Positions 44,606 through 52,887 of a DNA stretch of 64,000 bases are shown here, in pieces (position 1 is the stretch's first letter; each line of letters begins with the position of its first letter). The stretch covers positions 6,634,001 through 6,698,000 of the forward strand of contig NC_016457.1 of NCBI RefSeq assembly GCF_000226115.1, given 5' to 3'. The DNA comes from Thermothielavioides terrestris NRRL 8126 (lineage: Eukaryota; Ascomycota; Sordariomycetes; Sordariales; Chaetomiaceae). The position numbers and the translations under genes are program-made. A model generated the notes under the pieces. The model had not been told where the DNA came from. It made no database searches and saw only the letters and a list, made by a program, of their open reading frames with translations.

Positions 44606-46294
44606 TTACAGCTCAAAATTCCACCGGACGTCTTCCCAGCCCGGCCTCCTCTTGATCTTGATGCCAAACCCCTCGCCGTGCTTGGCGGGCTTCGTCACGG
44701 CGTCGATCAGGGACCGCGTGGCAAACGGGGGCAGGGTCCAGTCGCCGCCCAGCGGCTCGATCTCGAAGCCGAGGAGCAGAGTGGACATAACAGCCATGAT
44801 TTCGGCAAAGGCGAAGTGCCGCCCTGGGCAGAGATGGGTGCCGCCGCCGAACGGCTGGAGTGCCGCCCGCATAGCCTTGACACTGCCGGGGCCGTCCCCG
44901 CCGTCGCTGCCGCCCTTGTGGCCGCCCTGGCTCTGGCTCAGGAACCGGCCCGGCTTGAACTCGTCCACGTCCTCGCCCCAGAACTCGGCCTGCGTATGCG
45001 ACGCGCCAATAGACATCTGCACCACGCTGCCTTCCTTCAGCAGGTACTCCCTGCCGTCCCGGCCCACCAGAACGGTATCCTGCATGGCGGTGCGCGTGAT
45101 GACCTGGTGCACCGTGTATCGCAGCGTCTCCCGGTAGCAGCTCATCAGGCGGGGACACCGCTCCTCCACGGCCGGGCCGGTCCGCAGCGTGACCGACGCG
45201 CCACCACCACCACCACCCGCCTCCGCATCCTCAGTCCGCCCAACAACCAACGCAGCCTCGACCTCCTCCCTCAAGGCGCCCACCAGCTCCCTCCGCGAGA
45301 ACACAAACCCCAGAAACCAGAACAGCAGCGGCACGGTATTCGCCAGCGCCGCAAACGGCAGCATGACCTCGAGCCGCGCAACATCGTCGGCGCCCATGCC
45401 CGCGGCGCGCAGCTCGGCGGCGCGGTTGCGCACGAACGCGGACGCGGCGGCGTCCTCGTCGCGGCGGGCGGCATAGTATGGCTCCAGCGCGCGCACCAGC
45501 GCGGCGCGCGCGCGGCGGCCGGCGCGCGTGGGCAGCCCGACCGACAGCGCCAGCAGCGCCTTCTCGAAGTCCCACAGCGCGGCCTCGGCGTGCGGGGCGT
45601 GCTGCGCGAAGGGGTCGGCGGGGCCGTACAGCGCGGGGCCGGTTGTTGCGGTGAGGAGGTGCCGCAGCCAGAGCCAGGTGTTGGGGATGGTTGTTGTTGC
45701 TGCTGCTGCTGCTGCTGGTGTGGGTGGTTTTTCGGGGCGGGCGAGGGCGCTGAGCTCGCGGGCGAGGCCGGCCAGCGCGGTGGTGGTCAGATGCTGCGCG
45801 CTGGCGCCCTTGAAGCTGGGCGGGATCGCGTGCAGCATGATGCGGTCGACGAGGTGGTCGCCGGCCGGGCTGCCCAGCATGTCGACCATGGGGGCGCTGA
45901 GGCCGGTGACGGCGGGCGTGACGGCCTTCATGTGCGGGGTGGTGGAGAGGGCCTTGTTGCGCAGGCCGGCAGCGATCAGGTGGGGGTCCCAGACGGCGTA
46001 CATCTTGCCGGTCAGCATCGGAAGCGTCGCGATGGGCTTGCCGGTGGCGCGCTGCAGCGCGACGTGGTACTGCGCCTGCTGCCGCATCATGCCAAGGGCG
46101 TGGCCGATGAACGGGATCCGCGGCTTCACGACCGGCGGCTCGCGCGCGTCGACGCGCGGGCTGAGGGAGTGCAGCAGGAGCAGCAGGCCCACGACGACGG
46201 CGACAGCAATGGTGGCAGGCGTTGTCGTCGTCGCCGTGAGTGTCTCCAAGGCGGAGATGACGGGGAGGGACCCGGAAGTGCCGTTGGCTGCCAT
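44606..46294 (-). CDS. Cytochrome P450, CYP7/CYP8-like group
   Basis: Membrane-bound heme-thiolate enzyme of the ER, single exon, 562 aa from the ATG at 46294; an in-frame upstream ATG at 46399 would add 35 residues but bury the anchor. The N-terminal anchor is ATIAVAVVVGLLLLLHSL followed by the Pro-rich hinge KPRIPFIGHA. The heme loop is FGGGTHLCPGRHFA with Cys489. The K-helix is SCYRETLR with Glu389 and Arg392. The I-helix reads FAALANTVPLLFWFLG: an Asn stands where most P450s have the oxygen-activating Thr, as in prostacyclin synthase and oxysterol 7-alpha-hydroxylase types. A Gly-rich loop and a Ser/Gly/Asp-rich insert vary from the family. It may act on sterol- or lipid-like substrates or as an isomerase; this is inference. 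It is divergent from the NmrA-like gene at 47330 and could be co-regulated. Confidence 0.9.
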   Translation of the reverse strand: MAANGTSGSLPVISALETLTATTTTPATIAVAVVVGLLLLLHSLSPRVDAREPPVVKPRIPFIGHALGMMRQQAQYHVALQRATGKPIATLPMLTGKMYAVWDPHLIAAGLRNKALSTTPHMKAVTPAVTGLSAPMVDMLGSPAGDHLVDRIMLHAIPPSFKGASAQHLTTTALAGLARELSALARPEKPPTPAAAAAATTTIPNTWLWLRHLLTATTGPALYGPADPFAQHAPHAEAALWDFEKALLALSVGLPTRAGRRARAALVRALEPYYAARRDEDAAASAFVRNRAAELRAAGMGADDVARLEVMLPFAALANTVPLLFWFLGFVFSRRELVGALREEVEAALVVGRTEDAEAGGGGGGASVTLRTGPAVEERCPRLMSCYRETLRYTVHQVITRTAMQDTVLVGRDGREYLLKEGSVVQMSIGASHTQAEFWGEDVDEFKPGRFLSQSQGGHKGGSDGGDGPGSVKAMRAALQPFGGGTHLCPGRHFAFAEIMAVMSTLLLGFEIEPLGGDWTLPPFATRSLIDAVTKPAKHGEGFGIKIKRRPGWEDVRWNFEL

Positions 46295-46796
46295 GGTCGA
46301 CAATTTGCGCGCGGCGGTCGGGCTGTCGGAACTTGTTTGCCCGCCCGGAGTCAGGGCGGCGGCGATGTCATGGAAAGGAAGAGAGAAGTTGAGGAACACA
46401 TCAGCAAGGTTGGTTTTGGCTCGGGAGGCTCAAAGCCTCCGCGCCAACATTGGGTCCGGGCGGGAGGATTCATGCTGCAGCCTGAAGGATCATCAATGAC
46501 GCAGTTAACGGCCCCCAATTCGCTGACTACCGACTGAGCTGCATTGTGCAGCCCGAGCGGCCCAACCGCCGTTGAGCTTCCCACCCGACATTCGCACTCG
46601 CAGGTGTGGCAGCAGGGGTTTCGTTCCGAACTTCAGGCTGCCATCAACTTGCGTTGCTGCTTTCAGTTAGGGTTAAGAAATTACCTGGTACCTGCAGGTA
46701 CCCCACAGCGACTGTCTGCCTCCAAAGCTTAAAGCGAAGCATCGCAATAATCTACAGAGAAATTGACACTGTGCGAATTGCGCTAACTTAAATAAT

Positions 46797-46827
46797 TATA
46801 CACTATATACGGTAGATATAGTGTATA
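46797..46827. repeat. Perfect inverted repeat (12-bp arms, 7-base loop)
   Basis: TATACACTATAT and ATATAGTGTATA flank ACGGTAG in the shared P450/NmrA promoter region. AT-rich hairpin or dyad; could be a binding site or a transposon scar. Confidence 0.8.
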
Positions 46828-47177
46828 ACCATTGTCATAGAGCTCACCTTGCATCTTCGCTTCAATTAGCGCGTTAGCTGTCCCACACACTGCCCTGCCC
46901 ACCCGCATTAACAGAAACGTTAAAGCAACATCGGACGTCGGACCCTGGTGCTGCCGATGTGGCATAGTGAACCCCTTGAATATCTCCGGATGACACTAGA
47001 CTTACAAACACGCTCCGGCGTTAAACGGAGGTAGTGAAGTTTAAGGTTACACTGCTCATGGCCGCGGCGGGGTGTGTTTGTCATCCCGGACTACCGAGCG
47101 GGACGAAGTCCGAGAGAAAGAGTGGGGGCCAAACGGAAGGGCAACGATATGCCAGACGATATCATCGGCAGGAGAAG

Positions 47178-47186
47178 TATATATAT
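47178..47186 (+). promoter_or_regulatory. TATA-like box of NmrA-like gene
   Basis: TATATATAT about 145 bp upstream of the ATG at 47330, with CA-rich leader sequence between. Confidence 0.35.
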
Positions 47187-47329
47187 TCCTGTCCTCGAGC
47201 TCCTGCTGTCGAGCCAGTGAAGCATCATCACCCTCAGCGCCATCAACATCCTCGGCTGCGTGCCCTTCTCTAACTTCTACAACCAACCACACTTTGCCCA
47301 AAGATCCCTCCACCAACAACCACTCCACC

Positions 47330-48304
47330 ATGCCCTCTTCCACAGTCATCGTCTTCGGGCCCTCAGGGCACGTCGCCTCGGTGGCCGCGCAGACGGCCGC
47401 CTCGCTCGGCGCGCAAGTGCACCTGGCGCTGCGCGACCCGTCCAAAGCGATCCCGTTGCTGGACAGCAGCAGCCACAAATTCCCGCGCGTGCAAGCGGAC
47501 CTGACGCAGCCGGAGACGGTGCAGGCGGCGGCGCGCGCGACCGGCGCCACGGCAGCCTTCATCTACCGCGTCTTCGGCGGCGGCGCGAACGACCACATGC
47601 GCGGCACGCTGCGGGCGCTGCGCGACGGCGGCGTGCGCTTCGTCGTCTTCCTCAGCAGCGGCACCGTCACGCCGCGCGACGCCGCCGCCCTGTCCGGCGC
47701 CTACGGCCCGGACCGCCTCATCCCCTTCGAGCACGCCGAGACCGAGGCCGCGCTGGCCGAGGTGTTCGGCCCCGGCGCGTACGCGGCCGTGCGGCCGGGC
47801 TTCTTCGCCACGAACTTGCTGAATTATAAGAAGATGGTTGCTGAGGCTGGGACGTCAGGAGGAGTGATCAAGGCGCCGTATCCGGCGGCGGAATTTGATT
47901 TCATCGCGCCCGAGGATATGGGACGGGTGTGTGGGCGGCTGCTGGTCGACGGGCCGGAGCTGCTCGGGGCGGGCAAGGAGGCGGTGTTCCTGGCGGGGCC
48001 GCAGGTGGTTCCGCAGGGCCAGGTTATCGAGCTGCTGGGCGAGGTGTTGGGCAAGGAGCTGAAGGCGGAGAACTATGCGAGCGACGACGAGGCCGTGCAG
48101 TCAATCATGGCGGATCACGCGCTGCCGGAATCGACCGCGAGGCAGTTGGTGGCCAGTTACAGGGCCACGGCGGAGGGCAAGCCCGTGTTTGATCCCAGCA
48201 CATATGCGGAGGGCGTCGCCAACGTGGAGAAGTACAGCGGCCGGCCGGCAATGACGATCCGGGAGTGGCTGGAGGCAAATAAGGACAAATTTGTGCAGGC
48301 TTGA
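47330..48304 (+). CDS. NmrA-like NAD(P)-binding protein
   Basis: Atypical short-chain dehydrogenase of the NmrA/isoflavone-reductase group, 324 aa, single exon. The Rossmann start TVIVFGPSGHVASVAAQ (GxxGxxA) lies at residues 5-21. ADLTQPETVQAAARA and FVVFLSSGTVTP follow in the usual order, with YAAVRPGFFATNLL in the substrate half and FDFIAPEDMGRVCGRLL thereafter. The ATG is preceded by CACTCCACC, a good fungal start context. Members act as NADPH-dependent reductases or as redox sensors binding regulators (NmrA itself); the usual catalytic Tyr-Lys pair of classical SDRs is not evident. It faces the P450 gene across a shared promoter, which suggests a possible joint pathway, but this is inference. 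Confidence 0.85.
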   Translation: MPSSTVIVFGPSGHVASVAAQTAASLGAQVHLALRDPSKAIPLLDSSSHKFPRVQADLTQPETVQAAARATGATAAFIYRVFGGGANDHMRGTLRALRDGGVRFVVFLSSGTVTPRDAAALSGAYGPDRLIPFEHAETEAALAEVFGPGAYAAVRPGFFATNLLNYKKMVAEAGTSGGVIKAPYPAAEFDFIAPEDMGRVCGRLLVDGPELLGAGKEAVFLAGPQVVPQGQVIELLGEVLGKELKAENYASDDEAVQSIMADHALPESTARQLVASYRATAEGKPVFDPSTYAEGVANVEKYSGRPAMTIREWLEANKDKFVQA

Positions 48305-48448
48305 GGGCAGGCAGGCAGGCAGCGAGCCGGGTTGTGTTGGAGTATTGCGATTAGGATTACCAGGCTAGGAGCTCTGTAGACTCAAGAATTCATACATCCC
48401 ACCTCACATCGCCCGCCGCCCAACCGGGTACGAGACTCCACGGCTGGC

Positions 48449-50210
48449 TTACGCAACCAGCGGCTTGCTCCCCTTCGGCAGAGTGATCTTGAAGACCAAC
48501 GCCTGGCTATCGAGGAACGGGACGGTCGCTGAGGTGTCGACGTAGTGAAATTTGCCAAAGTTGGCGTACCCTAACCAAGTCAGCTCGCCTGTGAACTTCC
48601 CCAGCAAGAGCCAAGCGCGATCTCACCGTTGTTGGTGATGAAGTCATTATCCGACACCGTGAAGAGGTAATACTCGTCCTTGTCACCGCAGCTGCCGCCG
48701 CCGGGGTTGACCGGCACGAGAGCAAGAGACTCCCACTTCTCGTTGAGCAGGCCCAGGTTGACTGGCTCGCCGTTGTGAATCGCGTCGCCGTTGGCAGCCG
48801 TGAACTTGTTGAGCTCCGAGTTGATGTTGTAGTCGAGGAAAGGGCACAGCTCCGCTGGGGTGATACCAGCAACAAGAGTGTCCGCTGGATCACCAGTTCA
48901 GACCGAGGCAGGCTCACATTAGCCAGGTGCATTCCACTACCAGCCGAGAAACGGGAGGGAGACCTACAGGGATCGTCAATGCCGCCGGTAGTAATGTTTC
49001 CGTTGCGGATGTCGTCAAACTTGGCGCCCTTGATGTTGGTCGCGCCCGAGATGTCCACGACGTCGACGTGGCGGTACCGGGACAGCGGATCGTCCTGGCC
49101 GCGGCCGGCGCTCGAGTCGCGCGGCAGGACCAAGAACTGGGTGTCCGAGACGTAGTGGATCTCGGACTGCGCCGCGACGCGTGTCTTGCCCTTCCCGTTG
49201 ACGTAGGTCGGCAGCTGCACGACGTACTCGGCCTCGTACGTCACCTCGATGTCGCCGTCGCTGTCCTGCTTACCGCTCTTTTTCTGCTGGAGCGCGTACT
49301 TGAGGAACCGCGTGTTGCGGCTCTTAGACGACGATGCGCCGCCCTCCTGCTCGGCCGCCGACTGCAGCATGACCCAGAGGCTCTTGCCGTCAGGGCTCAT
49401 GGTGAGGCCCTCGAAGCCCTGGTTGTTCTGGCGGCCGTGGACGGGGTCCTCGGGGTCGGGCACCTGGCTGCTGTTGTAGATGGGCGCCGTGTCGGAGCTG
49501 AAGCTCACCTTGCCGTTCCGGATGGGCAGCAGCGCGTCGGGCGGCTGGATGGCGGCCACCATCTGGCCCTTGTTGTCGAACTTGTAGACGAACGGCCCGT
49601 ACTCGTCGCTGATGAAGAACGAGCCGTCGTCGAGTACAACCAGCCCTTCGGCATCCAGTGAGATGCGCTTACCGCCGGGACCAGGACCGCCGAACCCGTC
49701 GCCCGGGTACGTGGCAGCGGGCATCGTGGGGAATCCCGGGTAGGTCAGGCCGCCCGTGGCATCGGCGTCCAGGCCGGTCATGGGCTGGCCATCCGGGCCT
49801 GACAGGAGGATGCTGCGCTTGTACTGGAACTGCAGGTTCGGGCCGGACGGTTTGGCAGCAGTCGCTCCAGGGGCAGGCGTGAAGGTGATGTCGAAGACGT
49901 GCACCCGAGGAACGGTGTTCTGTGTTCCATTGGTATTCCACCCGCGGTCCGGAAGGCCGTAGAAAGTGCCCGTGTAGCGGTTACCGGTCTTCTTCCAGTC
50001 CTTGATGGACACCGACGACCCGATGCTGATGGTGTCGCCGTACTGGTCTCGAGCGTCCGAGGCCACGGACCCGAACCCGGCCATGCCGTTGTATGCGTAG
50101 GCCTTCCCATTGCACGAGATGGACGCCACCGGCGTGGTGCCTCGTCTGACGGACGTAGCTGCGGCGTTGGAGACGAAGCCCGCGGCCACGAGTTGCTTGA
50201 ACGACACCAT
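48449..50210 (-). CDS. Secreted phytase-like (esterase-like) beta-propeller protein
   Basis: Protein of 540 aa from exons 50210-48968, 48884-48627 and 48570-48449, all in phase. The architecture matches the fungal esterase-like-activity-of-phytase family: FYGLPDRGWNTNGT, then ISLDAEGLVVLDDGSFFISD and EYGPFVYKF, then NNQGFEGLTMSPDGKSLW, DISGATNIKGAKFDDI and a final EKWESLALVPV. These Asp/Glu/Gly-rich strands are blades of a propeller that binds calcium in the family. A signal peptide is likely in about residues 1-18 (MVSFKQLVAAGFVSNAAA). The ATG at 50210 is preferred over an upstream in-frame start for that reason. Phytase activity is seldom proven for such members, so the substrate is uncertain. 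TATAAG lies about 80 bp upstream of the ATG. Confidence 0.87.
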
Positions 50211-50733
50211 CTTCGGGATATGTCCACGGTCAAGCACACACCGAGTCTAAGTGCCAAAGAAACCAAACAGCACTGAAGGTGGAGACATCTTATACCGGAG
50301 CTGTGGCCAAGGCTGTCCCAGCCTAGTGCATCTCCCAAGACGCGTGTCCATGTGGTATACACGACACTATACTACACTACATGGTTGCCGTTTGTGGAGA
50401 AGCTGGAGCTGCACCTCGCCTGCCGCCGGCGCCGCAGTCGCACATGCACCCAACAGCAGGCCTGATTGGGTGCGCTGGCACGCCAAGACCCTGTGAGCCG
50501 GATTCGTCACCGAGTTCTCGCTGCAGGAACGAGCTCGCCGGCGGATTATTGCTCGAATAGTTCCGTAAACAGTTGACACCATCGTGTCACTTGCAGAATC
50601 GCGCGGTCGTAGGTCCACGAGATTCTCTACGCCGAGGCTGCTGTCAAGTTTATTTGGGTCTGGAAAGGCGACATCAAGCTTGACCACCTCGAGCTTGACC
50701 ACCTCGTCGCTACCGGACCCTTGCACGTCTTCT
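50211..50733. other. Promoter region of phytase-like gene, up to transposon relic
   Basis: Contains a minus-strand TATA-like box at 50289-50294. A minus-strand open stretch between 50,570 and 50,733 reads as ordinary protein-like sequence (EVVKLDVAFPDPNKLDSSLG) and includes a tandem GTGGTCAAGCT repeat; it may be a relic of a gene interrupted by the insertion. Confidence 0.45.
50289..50294 (-). promoter_or_regulatory. TATA-like box of phytase-like gene
   Basis: TATAAG on the minus strand, about 80 bp upstream of the ATG at 50210. Confidence 0.35.
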
Positions 50734-50959
50734 TGTTGGAACCACTGCGCGGAAGCGATCAATTGAAGCTCTCACGATCCGTACACTCGATAGCAATGCG
50801 TTGAAGATGTGTATCGAAGGAAGACCCGAGAAGAGAGGGCGCACGTTGGGCGGTAGTTGGGCGCTGAAGAACAGTGGCTGATGCGGAGGCACGCAATATG
50901 CGGTGGCAGATAGAATGGTGGAATGAGCGATGATGCATTCAAAGTGGGGAGGCTCCCAC

Positions 50960-51025
50960 CACTGCCAAGATATTCTTGGCAGTGTGTGTGGGGTGCATGG
51001 GCCATGCAGGGCAAACCCTGCATGG
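50960..51025. repeat. Two consecutive hairpins
   Basis: CACTGCCAAGA-TAT-TCTTGGCAGTG (50960-50984) and CCATGCAGGG-CAAA-CCCTGCATGG (51002-51025), both perfect. They lie in the inserted middle of the LTR-like element. Confidence 0.85.
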
Positions 51026-51303
51026 AGCAACCCTAACCCAGAGCATAACCCAGATGGGGTCATCATCTATTTACATACAAGATACTGTCCGGTATCAGTG
51101 GCTGAAAGGCTTGAATTGATTGATTGACTCCCGGTGGGTTGGTGGGATGGTTGCTTGAATGCCCGAACCAGCCAGCGGCGGCCTTAAATAAGGTACCGAT
51201 TCTCCACTGTTGGATCCCACCGTACCTTCCAACAGCGCCTGTTATGGGACCCCGGGCCCGGTGGATCCTAATCTCGGTGTTCCAGTCCGGGGTCCTGAGG
51301 CTG

Positions 51304-51728
51304 ATGGCTAAAGAGGTCCCGCCAAGACTAATTTCGGCCAATTGTCGGCAATGTTTTTACAACGTTATTACGCAGCCCCGATCGCCAAGGCGTTTTCACT
51401 ATCGCCAAGGCGTTTGCACTATCGCCAGGCGGTTAGTTCGCCGGGGGTGCGGGGGGCAGCGCCAGCCCCCCGCTGGTTAGGGTTTAGGTTATAGTTAGGA
51501 TAGGGGTTATAGTTAAGGTACGGGTTATTCTCGTTTTCTTTTTTTTCGATTTGGTTGAGGTATTGTAAAGTTGTTGTTACGAGTCTTTACGATTGTTCGT
51601 TGTTGATGTTGCTCGAAGTCGTCGCGGCCCGTCGCGGCCCTGTCGTAGCCCCGCTCTCCCCGTGGCGATTGTAAATACTTGTAAGCGGCAGTCTCCGAAA
51701 TTAGTCTTGGCGGGACCTCTTTAGCCAT
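51304..51728. mobile_element. MITE-like element with perfect 34-bp terminal inverted repeats
   Basis: The left end starts ATGGCTAAAGAGGTCCCGCC at about 51304 and continues to CGG at 51337; its exact reverse complement closes the element at 51695-51728. The interior is about 357 bp and codes for nothing convincing. It holds a 20-bp tandem repeat (ATCGCCAAGGCGTTTTCACT at 51381, repeated at 51401, partial at 51421). It also has a 9-bp-arm hairpin GCGGGGGGC/GCCCCCCGC (51449-51473) and several GTTAGGG/GTTATAG-like words to its right. No clear target duplication is visible. The size and TIRs fit a non-autonomous DNA transposon; the parent family cannot be named from this copy. Confidence 0.8.
51381..51432. 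repeat. 20-bp tandem repeat, about 2.5 copies, inside the MITE
   Basis: Unit ATCGCCAAGGCGTTTTCACT; second copy differs at one base; the third is partial (ATCGCCAGGCGG). Confidence 0.85.
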
Positions 51729-51770
51729 AACCGTGCTGAGCTCGGCCGAGCCAAACCTCCGGTTCTGTCA

Positions 51771-52887
51771 CTTCGGCGTCTCGGGCGACCGGTACACGCT
51801 CCAGCTCCAGAGGACTACTTCATCATTCGCGGTGTCCCCTCGTCTGGAGTCGTCGGCGCATACAAGACCCTTGACTGGGCCACGCCCCACGGCAGTACCT
51901 TATGCGTCGATGCCACAAGAGCCTTGTGTTTTCCTGAACGTTGAGAGTCACCACGAGCTCGTTCCGCCCCAGACCGTCCGAGATACCCTCCTGTTGTTGC
52001 TTGTTGACACGCGCCCAGACAAAGAGAAGAAAGAGTCCACAAGATCAAAAACTGGTAAGGAAAGCAGCGGCAATCAAGCCCCGATGATATTCGGCACCGT
52101 CCTTGCCGCACGTTGCTTCAGTTTCGCTGGGGTAATGACGTGGCTGGGCTTGTGACTACGGTAAGTCACTCCCTTTCCCCAAGACCAGCAGCGTTCACCG
52201 TTTCGAGCATATGGCAGAAAGGCTCCAAGCACCTCAAACGAGCAGATACAGTCGCATTCAATCTAAAAGCCACCAACTGCCGGCAGGTCGTGCAGCCGGG
52301 ACCTGATTCGAGCGAATAGCGCCCTTGGAGAGCCTCCCTGGTAAATTAGAACGCCTGTTAGAGACGCAAGGATGGCCACCCTCCGTTCCTGCCAAGCCCG
52401 GGAAGGGCAATTTGTGAATGCCCCTATTACCCCACGTAACCATTGGAACGTTGCCTTCGGCTCTCGAGGCGGCATTGCCTCCTCGGCCGCATGTGCTACT
52501 AGATGGCGAAATGACGGTTGTTGCATCTCCACGGCCATGGCATTTTCACACCGTGTTCGTTGGGCGACTTTGGGTTTCTTATTGGAGGGAAATATCTTGG
52601 GTGATGCCCCATTTGAGTTGGTATGGACATTAGCCGTCTGGTATATCGAGCTTCGTCAGCTGCGGCAACCGGCAATTTCAAAATCCTTCACTACATCGCG
52701 TGCCTGGCGTCGAAATGGCGCACATGGGGCCTGCCATATTATCCAGAGAGATTGCTGACCGACCTCGAGATCAGCTCGTAGGCATATAACAGGAGGGCTC
52801 GGATGTGAGTCCATGTGTAAAAGGTGGAAACGGTCGTTCTGCAGCTCCTCTCCGCTTGGCGCCCGCGCCGTGACTGAGCAGTAAACA
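51771..52887. other. Intergenic region
   Basis: About 1.1 kb upstream of the CBM18 gene. No supported gene or repeat. Short frames on both strands overlap and have no motif. Confidence 0.55.

Larger units (their letters stand above)
46295..47329. other. Divergent promoter region of P450 and NmrA-like genes
   Basis: About 1.0 kb. It holds a perfect 12-bp-arm hairpin (46797-46827), a GGTACCTGCAGGTACC palindrome near 46,687, and a TATATATAT element at 47178 upstream of the NmrA-like gene. No gene is supported. Confidence 0.6.
50734..51770. mobile_element. Probable solo LTR of the Copia family, interrupted by a MITE
   Basis: Starts TGTTGGAACCACTGCGC and continues with GAAGCTCTCACGAT, closely following the left LTR of the Copia element at 33753. 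Further right it shares the 20-mer GGTGGATCCTAATCTCGGTG (51260-51279) with both Copia LTRs (33906, 39728). It can be followed to GGTTCTGTCA at 51761-51770, the counterpart of the LTR end GGTTCTGACA. Flanks are CTTCT (50729-50733) and CTTCG (51771-51775), a four-of-five match to a target duplication. Between the conserved ends is extra sequence with two strong hairpins, so the LTR is longer than the 210-bp type. No internal coding region is present. Its start is firm; the right border and the solo-LTR reading are inference. Confidence 0.55.

Noticed and set aside
44678..46537. 619-codon plus-strand open frame antisense to the P450
   Set aside because: No motifs; long only because the P450 gene is GC-rich and intronless.
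51475..51515. TTAGGG-like words taken as an interstitial telomere
   Set aside because: Only one exact TTAGGG-type unit, the rest diverge, and all lie within the MITE.
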